Positions 22,496-34,198 of a stretch of DNA of 64,000 nucleotides are shown in pieces; position 1 is the stretch's first letter, and the number at the start of each line of letters is the position of its first letter. Position numbers and translations under genes: made by a program. Location: positions 11,872,779-11,936,778 of the forward strand of contig NC_079206.1 in the NCBI RefSeq assembly GCF_026745355.1, written 5' to 3'. This DNA is from Beta vulgaris subsp. vulgaris (Eukaryota > Streptophyta > Magnoliopsida > Caryophyllales > Amaranthaceae). The notes beneath the pieces are model-generated. The model was not told the DNA's origin and searched no databases. It worked only from the letters and a program-made list of their open reading frames with translations.

Positions 22496-25475
22496 CCCTC
22501 TCTCAAGTTGGGAGGTGGATTAGCTGGATCATACAAACCCAACTTGGACAAAAGTTTGTAAAACCAAGGAGAAGAAAGAGATTTAGTAAAAACATCAGCC
22601 AGTTGAGACTGAGTAGGCAGATAGAATAGTTGAAGTAAGCCTTTAAGGATCTTCTCTCTAGTGAAATGACAGTCGATTTCAATGTGCTTAGTCCTCTCAT
22701 GGAAGACTGGATTTTTAGTTATGTGTAGAGCACTCTGATTATCACGATGAAGAGTCACAGGTTGTAGATTAGGGACCCCCCAATTCTTCTAGCAATCTGA
22801 CAGTCCAAGCAACTTCAAATGCAGCTGAAGCCATTGCTCTATACTCAGCTTCAGAAGAAGATTTGCTAACTGTGCTTTGCTTCTTAGATTTCCAAGAAAC
22901 CGGGGAGTTGCCAAGGAGAAGTATACGTAGCTAGTGACTGACTTTCTGGAATCTGGTCAAGCAGCCCAATATGAGTCAGAAAAGGCTTGCAAAACCAACT
23001 TATCACAGCCTTATAAAAGAATGCCCTGACCAATAATATGTTGCACAAATCTGAGAGTATGATGTAGGGCATGGAGATGTGATGTTCTAGGGTTGTGCAT
23101 GAATTGGCTTAGGCTTTAAACAACAAAAGAAATATCAGGTCTAGTGTGTGTAAGGAAATTTAGCTTACCAACTAGAGATCTATAAAATTCAAGGTTCGAG
23201 AGAAGGGAGCCTTCATCAGCATGTAATTTTAGATTGGTGGGAAGAGGTGTGGAGCTTTCTTGGAAAGATCTAACCCACAATCATGTAGAAGTTCTTTGGT
23301 GAATTGCTTTTGGCTAAGTAGGATACCTTCAGATAAGTAACCCACCTCTATGCCCAAGAAATAATGGAGAACGCTAAGGTCTTTAGGTAGTATGTAGGTG
23401 ATGCTTGAGTGAAGCTATGGTATCAAAATTGGTCCCTGTCATGAGTATATCATCAACATAGACAACTGCTATAGTGATATTAGAATTGTCTCTTTTGATG
23501 AAAAGACTATAGTCATTTTTTTGATTGAATAAAACCTTGGGTGGTGAGTTCATCAACTAGTCTTGCAAACCATTGCCTTGAGGCTTGTTTAAGCCCATAT
23601 AAGGATTTATTTAATTTGCAAACTTGCGGCCTAGGATAAGGAAATCCAAGAGAAACCTTCATATAAACATCCTCTTTTAAGTAACCATGCAGGAATGCAT
23701 TGTTGACATCTAGCTGAAAGATAGGCCATTTTCTAAAAGAGGCTAAGGCAAGCAAACACCTTATAGTAGGCATCTTCACTACAGGACAGAAGGTTTCTTC
23801 ATAATCAATCCCATATTTCTGATTGAAGCCCTTAGCAACTAGCCTTGCTTTACATCTATCAAGAGAACCATCTGCCTTACGTTTAACTTTGTAAACCCAT
23901 TTATTCCCAATAGGCTTCATCCCAGGTGAAAGATCCACCAAATCCCAAGTGTTATTGTCAACTAAAGCCTGTATTTCTTTATTCATGGCTTGACCACTCA
24001 GGTATGACAGTTGTAGCTTCATAAAAAATAGGTTGTATGAGATCAAAAGAGGGAGCAGAGAGAAAAGCCTTGTGAAAAGAAGGATAAGCATCAAATGATA
24101 TGAGGTTGCACCAATGTGGTAGAGAAGAAGAGAGTGTGTTATTACAATAGTATTGACTGAGGTATGCAGGAGGATGATGTGGTCTAGTAGAATGCCTGAC
24201 AAGTGGTAAGGGTGGAGAGGGAGAAGAAATGTTAGAAGAAGATGGTGTATCAAAAGGGACAAATATAGGAGTGCTTAGGAGTGCTTAGGTCTAGCAAAGT
24301 ATTAGTAGGTGGAGTAGACGGGGAAGAAGGACTAGGTGTGGGAGTAGAAGAGATATTAGGAACAAAGGGTGAATCTGGTAAGGAAATAGATGTGGATGGT
24401 GGAGAAGAGGGAGGAGGTATATGAGTGGGAGGTGTAGAAGTATCAGGATAAAGATTGTCAAAACAATCCAAAGAAGAAGGAAGAAAGATATGATCCGGAT
24501 CAGTGTGAGTAGAAAGGTGAAATGGAAAATGCCTTTCATGAAAGGATACATCTCTTGAAATAACTATCTTATGAGTGACCAAGTTGTATACCTTATAACC
24601 TTTCTGCGTGACAGAATAACCAATAAACACGCCAGGTTGAGCCCTTGGATGAAACTTAGATCTATGGACTTTTGTTGTAGAAATGTAGCAAAGGCACCCA
24701 AAAGTTTTGAGATGGTTTAAAGAAGGAGGTTGGTGGAAGAGTTTTGTATAAGGTGTGATATGGTTAAGGCTAGAAAGAGGCATTCTATTGATTAGATAGG
24801 CTGCACAGACTACAATTTGTCAGGAATATGAGAATGAAGAAACAACGCTCGAGTTGTTTCTAGTAAATGCCTATGTTTGCGCTCAACCACTCCATTTTGT
24901 TGTGGAGTGTCTGAACAGCTAGTTTGGTGAATGATACCCTTTTGACTATAAAGAGTCTTCATTGCACCTTCAGTTAGTTCCTTGGCATTGTCTGATCTAA
25001 CACATAAAACCTGAGCTTGAAATTGAGTGGCAACATATTGAAAGAAATCAGTAAGAATTGAGACAACTTCAGTCATATATCTCAAAAGGTGTACCCAAGT
25101 AAAACGAGTGTAATCATCCACAATAGTAAGGAACTGATTACAGCATGTATGAGTCTTTATTCTGTATGGACCCCATACATCTACATGAAGTAGTTCAAAA
25201 GCCTTAGTAGTCTTTATGGTACTCTTAGGAAATGGTTTCCTTGTTTGTCTTGCAACTAGACAAAATGTGCAGATAGTGTCATGGAGAAGAGACTTTGCAT
25301 TGCAATCAGGTAATGCAATATTAATTTGATCAAATGGAAGATGACCAAGTCTGAGGTGCCATAATTTGGCAGTGTCAACAACATATAAGCAGCTTATTGT
25401 AGTATCAACAGATGGAGATGAAACATAGGAGTCAGTAACATTGTATAATCTTGCCTGAAGATTACCAAGAAGCAT
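22447..25475 (-). pseudogene. Copia pol remnant: integrase, reverse transcriptase, RNase H
   Basis: Read leftwards. 25475-24810 encodes a GAG-pre-integrase segment (WHLRLGH, then CTFCLVARQ) and the integrase core with its acidic triad in LHVDVWGPY (near 25187), VRSDNAKE, and QQNGVVERKHRH. 24783-24250 continues the integrase C-terminal part (GVFIGYSVTQKGYKVYNL). 24262-23513 holds the reverse transcriptase N-terminal half ([45 protein letters not shown]). After a frameshift the catalytic YVDD is intact at 23460-23449. RNase H follows in broken frames, ending near 22447 with [15 protein letters not shown] and LADVFTKSL. At least four frame breaks or stops exist, so no functional polyprotein is made. 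Confidence 0.9.
22496..22509 (-). promoter_or_regulatory. Polypurine tract of copia element
   Basis: On the minus strand AACTTGAGAGAGGG directly precedes the 3' LTR; this is the expected primer for plus-strand DNA synthesis during reverse transcription. Confidence 0.75.
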
Positions 25476-25540
25476 GGATTGACCTTTCTGAGAAGGGTCC
25501 TGCCATCATAGCATGACTATTTTCAGGATCTGCTTCACTG

Positions 25541-26616
25541 TCAGCATTTTGAGGAAGATATTGGAGTAGAAGGTTGTTGGTTGTTGAGCAAGGAGAGCAA
25601 GTGATCATATTGCTCAACTGAAATCATGTCTGGAGTGACAGTTGACCCATGAGAAACAGTCACATATGCTACAACCTTTCTATCTCTTGGCTTGTAACCA
25701 GGTGGATAGCCATGTTGTTTGAAACATCTATCCACACTATGACTAGCTACTTTGCAATGAGTACAATAGTAGTTAGCTCCTGGTCTTTTAGTGCCAATTT
25801 GTTGTCTGGTGCCAAAAGAAGATTTCTGTTGTGAAGAGAAGGTAGGTTTAATTTGTATCTGGTATTATCAACCACAAAAGCTAAGGATTTAGTGTTAGCT
25901 GAAATTTGTGTCAATTCTTTGTGTCTTTCTTCCTGAGCATAGATCCTATAGGCTTGTGAGAGTTTTGGAAGAGGTTGTGTCATCAAAAGGTTACCTCTAA
26001 TAGTAGAGAATGTGTCATTAAGTTTCATCATGAACTGAATGAGCTTATGCTCTTGCTCTCTAATGTGAATTTTCTGCGTTAAGCCACAAGTGCACTTATT
26101 ACAGGTGCAATAAGGCATATGATTTACATCATGTAATTCATCCCAAAGATTTTCATCAGAGTGTAAAATTCTGACACATTTCATAGATCCTTGAGAAGTA
26201 TATGTTAGCTCTTGTTCAAGGGAGTAAACCTGAGTCATTGAAGATTGACAAAACCTATCTTCTAAGTCTTTCCAAAGTTCAGAAGCATTAGTGAAGAACA
26301 AGACACTCTTCTTGATGGTATTATCAAGATTAGTATGTAACCAAGAAATGACCAGGTTATTACAACGTTCCCAAGCCTTATACTCAAGTGTGTCAACATT
26401 AGGAATGGTAATACTGCCGTCTACAAATTTCAGTTTGTTCTTAGTTGATAACATAATCAACATTGAGCGTTTCCAGTCATTGAAACCTGTTCCGTTGACC
26501 TTCACTGACACTATTTGACTAACATTTGTATCAAAAGGATGGATATAAAAGATGCTAGAAGGATCTTGATTTGGAGGTAAAATATTAGATGTAGGAGATG
26601 TAGCAGATTCAGCCAT
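25541..26616 (-). pseudogene. Copia gag remnant with zinc knuckle
   Basis: The likely start is the Met at 26616 (MAESATSPTSN). The capsid-type UBN2/retrotran-gag region follows (VKVNGTGFNDWKRSMLIML, WKDLEDRF, HDVNHMPYCTCNKCTCG, FMMKLNDTFSTIRGNLLM). The long frame ends at 25747, just before the zinc knuckle, which continues in another frame: CTHCKVASHSVDRCFKQHGYP at about 25765-25700, a C-x2-C...H-x4-C pattern. After it comes SHAMMAG near 25505, the usual end of gag, but the protease DSGA motif expected next is missing and the sequence passes almost directly to the pre-integrase region. Confidence 0.85.
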
Positions 26617-27053
26617 AGCAACAGAGAATGAGTCAGGAAGAAAGAAATGAGGTAGTGTATTCAAGTTTGAACATAATTTGTTTGGAAATCAGGAGAAAGA
26701 GGAAGATTCAACAGGTTTTCAGTAGAATCTTAACAATTTTTAGATATAATATGCAGATTTCATAAGAACAGAAGAATTTCAGGTAATATGTGCGGAATTT
26801 CAGAGAAAAAGAATCAGAGAAATATACAGAAACTCAATCAATCAAAGGAACGCAAAATCAGATTGAGAATACAACTAATGATTTCAGAAAGAAGATTAAG
26901 AGCACCTCAATGTTTTGATGAATTTATCAAAAACGATTTCACCTTAAATTGATAAACTCCAGGTGTGAAGAACAACTACCTCCATTACAGATCAAACAAA
27001 AATGAATCTGATGTTTTCCAGTGAAGAAATGAGCTAAGAATTTATGAATTCCT

Positions 27054-27065
27054 GCTCTGATACCA
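27054..27065 (-). promoter_or_regulatory. Primer-binding site (initiator Met-tRNA)
   Basis: On the minus strand TGGTATCAGAGC immediately follows the 5' LTR; this is the standard plant copia primer-binding site complementary to the 3' end of initiator methionine tRNA. Confidence 0.9.
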
Positions 27066-27562
27066 TGAAGAGATTGAGAGAGTTTCAATGTGAGAAAGAT
27101 TTCAGAGGAAATGAAAAGTATATAGAGAAATCTTATTAGAATTTATGAATCAATGTTATAATTACAGAGAGAAGACAATGCTATTTATACTAACTAGTCT
27201 TATATGCACGCGACGCGTGCGAAACCAAATAAAAAGCTCGATTGTGTAGTATCATGTATGAAAAATTGTTCAGAATGTTCATTGTATTTCCGTTTTTTTA
27301 GACCAATAAATAAGAGATGTTATAAATGTGATTGTTAATGGAGGGTATGATGGTAAGAGAGTGGTGAATTTGTATTTTGTTAGTTAAGGGTTTATAATTT
27401 TTGGTGTCCCCCCTCTCTTTCCTTATATAATAGAGATGAATAACAGAATAAGTTATAGCAATAACAAACTTTCTGACAGAAATAACTAACTGCATAGTTT
27501 GTTATAGGTAGTTTTAGCTATTAGATGATGTGGCAGCTTCTTGTATATGCCTATCTCCAATA
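27066..27562 (-). repeat. 5' LTR of copia element, interrupted by Helitron
   Basis: 497 bp in total, 254 bp after removing the insertion at 27194-27436, exactly the length of the 3' LTR. As the promoter-bearing LTR it is cut in the middle by the Helitron, which would be expected to affect expression. Confidence 0.9.
27194..27436 (-). mobile_element. Non-autonomous Helitron (243 bp) inside copia LTR
   Basis: On the minus strand it starts TCTCTATTATATAAGG (27436) and ends with a perfect hairpin GCACGC-GTC-GCGTGC followed by ATATAAGACTAG (27194). Comparison with the other LTR shows an exact insertion between A (27193) and T (27437) with no target duplication, which fixes the ends to the base and confirms Helitron behaviour. 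It is shorter than, but shares both termini with, the copy at 18119-18683. Confidence 0.95.
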
Positions 27563-28461
27563 GTTTACTACTTTACTTGAGCAAGACGTATATTTTTCAA
27601 GTTGACTTGGCTCAATGAAAACACTGTTTTTTATCCAAACAAGGAAAGCACTTGATAGAATATGGGGAAAATTATATTTCCTCTGTTTTTTAAAAGAATT
27701 GCTTGTTTCACTATTTGTATATCAATTTCGATTAGAAATTTTTGAGTAATATATTAAACAACATTAAATATGTTAAATGTTGTTAGATTGTCGTAACGTC
27801 TGTATATTTATAAGTATCAAAGTTCTAAAATAAATAATTCCTCCATTATGATATACTTGCAACAAGGGAGGGAGGAACAATAATTTAGGTGAATAGAGAG
27901 AGAAAGAAAAGGTGACTTGTGTGATAAGGAGAGAGATAAAGATCGGAAATAATATCCAAAAAAGATAGTGTTGCAAGTTAATTGCTAGAATGATAAGTGT
28001 TGCAAGTAAATAACAACGAATGAAGTAGATAATTAAAGATGTTGATGGTCAAAGCTATCGTGTTGACAAGTGTGTAAGTCATAATATTGCTTCTATAAAA
28101 AAACATAAGAAGTATATTGATTAAAGTCAACTAATAAACAAATTGAGTGCATGAGTACATTATTTATACTAATGCTAAGATACTAACATAAAGTAACACA
28201 TACTTCCTCTGTTATTTACTAATAGCAACATTTGAATTTTGACGCTTGTCAATCCTTTAGTTTAACCATTTATATCTTTAGGTTAACTACCTTTTATTAA
28301 AAACATTTAAAAGTTGATATGTTAAAAGTATATATTTGGAGACGAATTTAACAAAACCCTAAAAAACTATATTTTTCCGTACTTATAAAAATCACAATCC
28401 GTGATGATAGGATTGTACATGTATATGTAAAAATCTAATGATTTTACTTAATGAAGGATGA

Positions 28462-28617
28462 AGAATCAAGGTTGACATAGTTAATTGGAGGTCTTCCTTC
28501 CACCTTTGTGATAAAGGTTCGATCCTTGCTTCTTACAGTGTGGGATACCAAAAAATTTCCCCCATCTATGCAAGAAATTCATCTTGTCTTATTAAAAAAA
28601 TTTAATAAACTAAAGAA
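28462..28617 (+). mobile_element. Probable tRNA-derived SINE
   Basis: An A-box-like stretch (ACATAGTTAATTGGAGG, about 28475-28491) and a canonical B box GGTTCGATCC (28516-28525) are spaced as in RNA polymerase III promoters of tRNA-derived SINEs. A non-tRNA body follows (TGTGGGATACCAAAAAATTTC, CATCTATGCAAGAAATTC), ending in an A-rich tail near 28600. The tRNA fold itself is not preserved. Confidence 0.55.
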
Positions 28618-29197
28618 CAAGGAGGGTTTACAATAAGGAAACAAGATGAACTCTAGTCTACATAGTACATAGACCTCTCACTTCGATGTGATTTTTGGTT
28701 GGAAATTCTAATAATCGGGTAAAGTAAAATAAAATTGTTCTAACATTCCCAAACTACCACCACAATTTAATTAGCCTATAATCTACTATAGTTAAACTAG
28801 TCTATTCTTCAGGTACTTGCCAACACATTTCCTATTTCCCTTTTGTCGCAAGTTGTCTATAATATTATTTTGAGGTTGACTTAGCTAAATGAATAGTAGC
28901 TCGTACGGTTGTAAATGAGAAAAATTGGGCAGTAGTAGTAGGACCAATTTTGTTCATTTCAAAGTTGAAAAATCTTAGTCTCATAGCAAAGTATAATAGT
29001 AATACCCCACGAAATGATTTTTCAAGTATTTAGGCATGCATACAAAGTCAAATTTTATGTAAAATTAAAAGTAATCATATTTATTTGGATTGGATTTTAC
29101 CCAAAAGAGGGGATTTAGTGTACTAAAGCTCGATCCTAAAAGAAAATTTTAGTAAGATCTCAACTACTACGTCTTGCATTATCTATGATCATCTCAA

Positions 29198-29497
29198 ATG
29201 CTTTTAATTTACAAAGTATTTGCACTAGTATTGAGACTATGTTTAACCAATAAAGCATTAGTACTCAATTTGGAATTTATCATCAATTAGTACCATACCA
29301 AGTGTACGTACAATATAGGTACATATTTGGTAAAAAAAATTTAACGGATTCTTTTAATTTACAAAGTATTTGCACTATTATTGAGACTATGTTTAACCAA
29401 AAAAGTATTAGTACTCAATTTGGAATCTATCATCAATTAGTACCATACCAAGTTTAGGTACGGAATCGATATGTATTTGGTCAAAAAAATTTAAACG
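29198..29497 (+). repeat. 150-bp tandem duplication
   Basis: CTTTTAATTTACAAAGTATT begins at 29201 and again at 29351, and the following ~145 bp (TTGAGACTATGTTTAACCAA, TACTCAATTTGGAAT, CATCAATTAGTACCATACCA) align with a modest number of differences. Confidence 0.85.
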
Positions 29498-29932
29498 GGT
29501 AAGAAGAAATTTTTTGGTCTGTCCTCGTATAGAGCCCCCATCGACAGACCCATTACAATCCATATGCCCCCAAAATCTCCTTGAATCACAAGCAAATGTT
29601 TGGAGTAGAAATTGAACCCTAAACTTAACTAGATAAGATGAGAAAACTCATCATTTTAACCAACCCTGATTTCTATGTGTTTGGATAAATACTTAGTGAG
29701 TAATGGGTAATTGCTCTTTATTTTATTGGATTTAATCTGTTGTAGTTCTAACCGTCTTTTGCATCTATATTTGAATATTTAGAATACAATTTTTTAGTAG
29801 TTTGTATAAAAATATATTTAAAAAATCCAATATAGTAATATATATACTTGATATATATATATAGTAGATGTAAATTAAACTAATATTTAGCACATCGATC
29901 ATATGATACTCACTAGACTGTACCATATCATT

Positions 29933-30154
29933 TACTCCCTCCGGTCTTTATTAATTTACTCATTCTTTTTGCATAGAGTTTTAGGAGAAATAATGTTGTG
30001 GCTAATAAAAAGAAAGAGAAACTATTATTCTATATTAAAGTTGAATGTAGATGAAAAGTTAGTAGTCCCAAATAGTAACAAAAGAAAGGGGTAAAATACT
30101 AAGGAACATTCCAAAAAATGAATACGAGTAAACTAATAAAGATCGGAGGGAGTA
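29933..30154. mobile_element. Stowaway-like MITE (222 bp)
   Basis: TA-flanked ends CTCCCTCCGGTCTTTATTAA and the reverse complement CTCCCTCCGATCTTTATTAG form a terminal inverted repeat of at least 25 bp that continues as (T)TTACTC. This is the textbook CTCCCTCC terminus of Stowaway/mariner MITEs. The short open frame within it is not a gene. Confidence 0.85.
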
Positions 30155-30488
30155 TTTTCTTAACTCGTGTATTCTTTACTTATTTCATCATGAATCATGA
30201 TACACATATTGTCATTTTCATATCCGACCAAGCTAGCTAATTGGTTCTTCCACCATTTGAAGTTGTGACTAGTGAGTAAGGCGCGCCATTAATAGTGGCG
30301 TATCATAGGATTGGTGTATGGAGAGTGGGGGCTAGCTCTATCTTTCCATAATTCCACTACGTACTTCATTCTTAATTTCCTATATATGCAATAATCAAAA
30401 CAAACGTCAGCATGACCATATTTACTCTTGCATGCGTCAACACTTACCCTCCTGAAAAATTCCTTGTTATCATATTGTATTATTGTAA

Positions 30489-30749
30489 TATTTCCTCCGT
30501 TCCGTTTTAAATGAAACGTTTGCTTTTTCACGCAACCCAAAGCGCTTCTTTAGTCATTAATATCTTTAGTTATGTAAACGTAAAAAATATAAAAAAGTTA
30601 TAATTTGATAGTATACATCGAGACGAATCTAACAAGATCTCACTTGACTATGTTTTTCTTTATATAATAGCGATAAATTGGAGTTAAAATTGATTAGTGA
30701 ATAGTGTCATTTCATCTAATGTTTCATTTAAAACAGAACGGAGGAAGTA
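30489..30749 (-). mobile_element. Stowaway-like MITE, 261 bp (copy B, inverted)
   Basis: The exact reverse complement of 18974-19234 over all 261 bases including the flanking TAs. Perfect identity implies that both copies moved recently or one gave rise to the other. The open frame at 30289-30540 overlaps its left end and is spurious. Confidence 0.92.
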
Positions 30750-31600
30750 TTATCTTTTGACATGACGAAGTCAAGAATCAAGATAATCAATGCTGTTGAA
30801 CATTTTATCAGGTACTCGTAGCAGTTAAATTCATGACTTCGAAAAAAGTATTACTACTTATCATGTAATCTTGCAGCATTCACATTCTTTGTTGTGAACA
30901 TAGTATTCAAAATCAAAGTATGCTTCCATAAAGGGATTATGAATATGACGAAATGGAGTTTTACAAGTCAATTCCCCAGAATATTTTGTCAAATGTTTTG
31001 GTCACTTTGCTTTGGTTTAATTTGCTGATTAAGTATAGTCGTATTGAAGCTAATTCGGTCAATATGCATGCATGACAATTTACAATGTAATGTTTCCTGC
31101 AAGGAAAACCATATATGTTGATTTCTAAAGTTTAGGAAAAATCATCGATTTCAAATTTTTTACATTTTATAGAAGGATAAAAATAGAGATGGTCATTGGA
31201 CGAGTTCAACTATTGATATAATGAAATAAATACACAATGAAGTCAATATAACAATATTTAATATCTTTTTTTTCCCTTATTTGTTCGATGAAAAATTCGA
31301 GATGGAAAAGGAACCCCTCTTTTCGACTAGGAAATGAAGATCTCTTTTTTATATTGGGTAAGTGAATAATAATAATAAGTTAGCTCATAATAAACCATAA
31401 ACTTAATTCATCAACCTTAATGATGTATACCACAAGATAACTTTCTCCAATTTATAATATGTACATCATGTGGATTGAGCATGCAATTTGAGGAGATCAG
31501 AAACGGCCAACAAACAACTTATTTATATAATTTACTCTTTAAGTCTCATGAAGATTTGTACAATTATTGGAATACGTAGTTTAAGATGATAAATTATATG
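30750..31600. other. Intergenic, no gene seen
   Basis: AT-rich with no recognisable coding, RNA or repeat structure. Confidence 0.5.
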
Positions 31601-31608
31601 GTAGTTTG

Positions 31609-31874
31609 CAGGGCCGTCTCATAAAATTAGGGGTCCTGTGCTAAAATAAATTATAAAGATTGAATTTTTTGGTGAATAGAAAGACGGAAGAGTTATAAAT
31701 GGGGCTTTGTGGAGAATAGGAGAAGAAGAAAAACACCAAATAAAAATTAATCTCTTTATATTTGTAATTAGATTTAGATTTTTTTTTTGGACGGACAACT
31801 AATAGAATCGGGCCCCTTATATTTCGGGGGTCCTGTGCAGTTGCTCATCCTGCACATGGCCTTAGCCGCCTCTG
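31609..31874. mobile_element. Non-autonomous hAT element (266 bp) with 8-bp TSD
   Basis: GTAGTTTG flanks both ends (31601-31608 and 31875-31882). The termini CAGGGCCGTCTC and, reverse-complemented, CAGAGGCGGCTA are similar and of the CAGRGGCGG type common in plant hAT elements. Inside, GGGGTCCTGTGC (31631) and GGGGGTCCTGTGC (near 31826) are repeated in direct orientation. There is no coding capacity. Confidence 0.8.
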
Positions 31875-31882
31875 GTAGTTTG

Positions 31883-33192
31883 TTATCAAACGTTATTTTA
31901 TTTAAAACTATATGCGATATGAGTTGATAGTGTTTTTTCATATTGAAGAGAGAAAATTGGGTATCTTTTATTGGTAGATATAGAATGTAGGTCAATAAAG
32001 AGGTATAAGAAAACTAATATAATATTTGTGGGGACAAGCAAAATTGAAGTGTTGAAACTAACTTCGGATTAGCAAAAAAGGATAGTTTCAGACTATTCTG
32101 GGAGCCCAATATTTTCCTCTCACCAGGGTTTAAGTTATTGAAATAAAGACTGGCCATATTAGGCAATTAGCAGAGAGATATTAGCTAATATAGTTGATAT
32201 TGATTGTATTAGTTATTTGTATAAAGAAGTTTGGTGAATAATTGATAGTTAATTGCTACATAATTGTGTAAAATGACCAATAAGAACATAAGCCTAATTC
32301 ATTATTGCACTTTTTATTGTTTATGAATGTAATTTTCAATAACTCTATGACATGAATGTAATTTGGCTCACTCATTACCAACCTATAATGTCAAAAAGCT
32401 CATCCTTTAACTTTTTTCAATTAGAGGTTTTTGGGTCCAATTAGCTATTGAAACCTCTCTTTACCAAACACTCAAATTAGAGGATTGACTAGTCAAATTC
32501 TTCTGATTTTTCCCTAAATCTCTCTTTACTGATCTAGGGCAAAGGCCCTATTCACTTTACTTTTTTTTGCTGGACTAAACTTCCTTCACAATCTAAAGGA
32601 CAAGAAAACAAGATATATAGTCCAAACCGAGTCTATTTTAAATGATTTCTATTTTCACAATTATATATTTAGTGAATTTTACGTAAAAAGTAAACATGTC
32701 ATCATGTTTTTTTAGACAAAAATATGTTGATGTCTTGAGTCAAACCCTTAACCTCTTAATAAATAAAAGTTAATATACACTTACCATGTGAACTAATATA
32801 TGTTATTAATTCTTAAGACCATAAAATCCTTTAAGTGTCATGTAAGGCATTTCTTAATGTGGCATTCATCCCCATCCTCCAACCACAAAGTTGGAGTAAG
32901 GTATTTTACTCCATGTAATTCATATACTATAAATTTTTTTAATAAATGCATTGTATAAGATTTGATATAATGACTTCAAACTTATATATTAAAGTGTTAA
33001 CCACTAAACCCGGTCAAGTGATATTCAACGTAATCATTCTAAAGTAAAATATTAATAAACAAAAAATATAAGTACTCGGGGATTAATCCTAACCTAAAAT
33101 CTATCACTTCCCTCATTCTGAAATAAATGAAACGCTTCTCTCTCTTGTATGATTGTTTTTCGAGAGAAACATTTTATTATTTCATAATAGAT
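31883..33192. other. Intergenic, no gene seen
   Basis: AT-rich. A MITE-like end (CTTCCCTCATTCTGAAATAA near 33108) resembles the one near 391 but has no partner. No coding potential is recognised. Confidence 0.45.
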
Positions 33193-33195
33193 TAA

Positions 33196-33978
33196 GGGGG
33201 CGTTTGGTTAGGGGGTTACAGGAAAGGGAAAGGGAATTAGTTAATTCCATTCCCTTAAATCTTGTTTAGATTGGGGGTTTTGTTTCCCCTCTTTTCTCCT
33301 CTATTACCCCAAATCCCTCTATTTTGATTCCCCACTACCCCCTCTACTTAGAAATGGGGGAATGGAAAACCCTTGACCATCACCTTTGACCACCCAACCC
33401 TATCAAAAACCACCTCCACCACCCCACCTATGTCAACCCAACCCTACCCCCACCTACACCACCGCACCGACCACAACCACTGCCACAACACCCATAAAAC
33501 CAAAGTTTGCCCAAACTCGCCACCACAACCACTGGCACAACAACCACCTAGCCCCTCCCTCAAAAACCACCCGCAACCCATGAAAAATCACCCAAAACCT
33601 CCCGAAACCAACACCTTTTCACCAGAAAAGCACCCCAGACCGCCAATGTCCCACCCCAGCCATTCAACGACCCACCCCAGCCCATCGATGACCCACCCAG
33701 GCCCACGAAAAATAACCCCTGACTGCACCGTAGATCTGTTTCGTTGTCGGAGAGAGAGAGGGAGACGACGCAGAGAGTAGCCGACGAGAGTTGGCTGCCA
33801 CCGGAGAAGAGAGTTGGCTGCCAAAAGAAGAAGAGAGGGGAGGGGTTTTTTTTTTTTTAACCCTTTCCCTTGTTTTTACTACCAAACATGTGTTTTAATT
33901 GAGGGGTTTTTGATTCCTTTCCCCTCCTAACCCATACTTGATTCCTTTCCCTTTCCCCTCTTCTAACCAAATGCCCCC
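33196..33978. mobile_element. PIF/Harbinger-type MITE (783 bp) next to a gene promoter
   Basis: The ends GGGGGCGTTTGGTTAG and, reverse-complemented, GGGGGCATTTGGTTAG differ at one base and are flanked by TAA on both sides (33193-33195 and 33979-33981), the PIF/Harbinger signature. Subterminal GGGGAAAGGG/CCCTTTCCCC motifs are also inverted. The core is C/A-rich on the plus strand (CCACC repeats) and gives long proline/histidine/threonine-rich open frames (33373-33780 and others) that are compositional artefacts. The right end lies about 220 bp upstream of the TATA box of the ASI1-like gene. Confidence 0.88.
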
Positions 33979-34198
33979 TAAGTACTTCTATTAATATTAT
34001 AGAGTGAAGTGAATGAATTCTAATTTGTAAAATCATATCATTATAAATGGGCCTCACTCAATGGGTACTATAAGCCCAACCCAATTGTAAGTTATGTGGG
34101 CTTTGATTCATCTAAAGGTAGCCCACTAGCCCATATATGAAAAAAAAAACTCCAAAAAAGGGGGAAATGAAGCGGGATGAATTTACGCGCGATACATT

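Larger units (their letters stand above)
22242..27562 (-). mobile_element. Ty1/copia LTR retrotransposon, complete ends but non-functional
   Basis: Transcribed on the minus strand. Two LTRs of 254 bp (5' LTR 27066-27562 after removing a 243-bp Helitron; 3' LTR 22242-22495) are flanked by the 5-bp duplication GTTTA (22237-22241 and 27563-27567). By eye about 8 of 254 LTR positions differ. A primer-binding site complementary to initiator Met-tRNA abuts the 5' LTR and a purine tract abuts the 3' LTR. Internal order gag, integrase, reverse transcriptase, RNase H identifies copia. Multiple stops and frameshifts break pol, and the protease active-site region appears deleted. It could at most be mobilised in trans. 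Confidence 0.95.
27568..29930. other. Intergenic with repeat debris
   Basis: No gene is supported. Around 27836-28027 an imperfect inverted pair (TTCCTCCATTATG...ACTTGCAAC / GTTGCAAGT...GAATGAAGTA) suggests another MITE. At 28203 a single MITE end (TACTTCCTCTGTTATTTACT) with GGAGACGAATTTAACAAAACC downstream resembles the 261-bp family but lacks its partner end. A SINE-like unit (28462-28617) and a 150-bp tandem duplication (29198-29497) are listed separately. Confidence 0.45.

Noticed and set aside
22242..27562. Endogenous pararetrovirus
   Set aside because: Integrase between gag and reverse transcriptase, paired LTRs and a 5-bp target duplication identify Ty1/copia instead.
30289..30540. 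Small cysteine-containing open frame on the minus strand
   Set aside because: Its N-terminal part is the end of the 261-bp MITE; no recognisable domain.
33373..33885. Proline/threonine/histidine-rich open frames that could be read as an extensin-like protein
   Set aside because: They lie wholly within a Harbinger MITE with TAA duplications; the CCACC composition explains the residues and there is no signal peptide.
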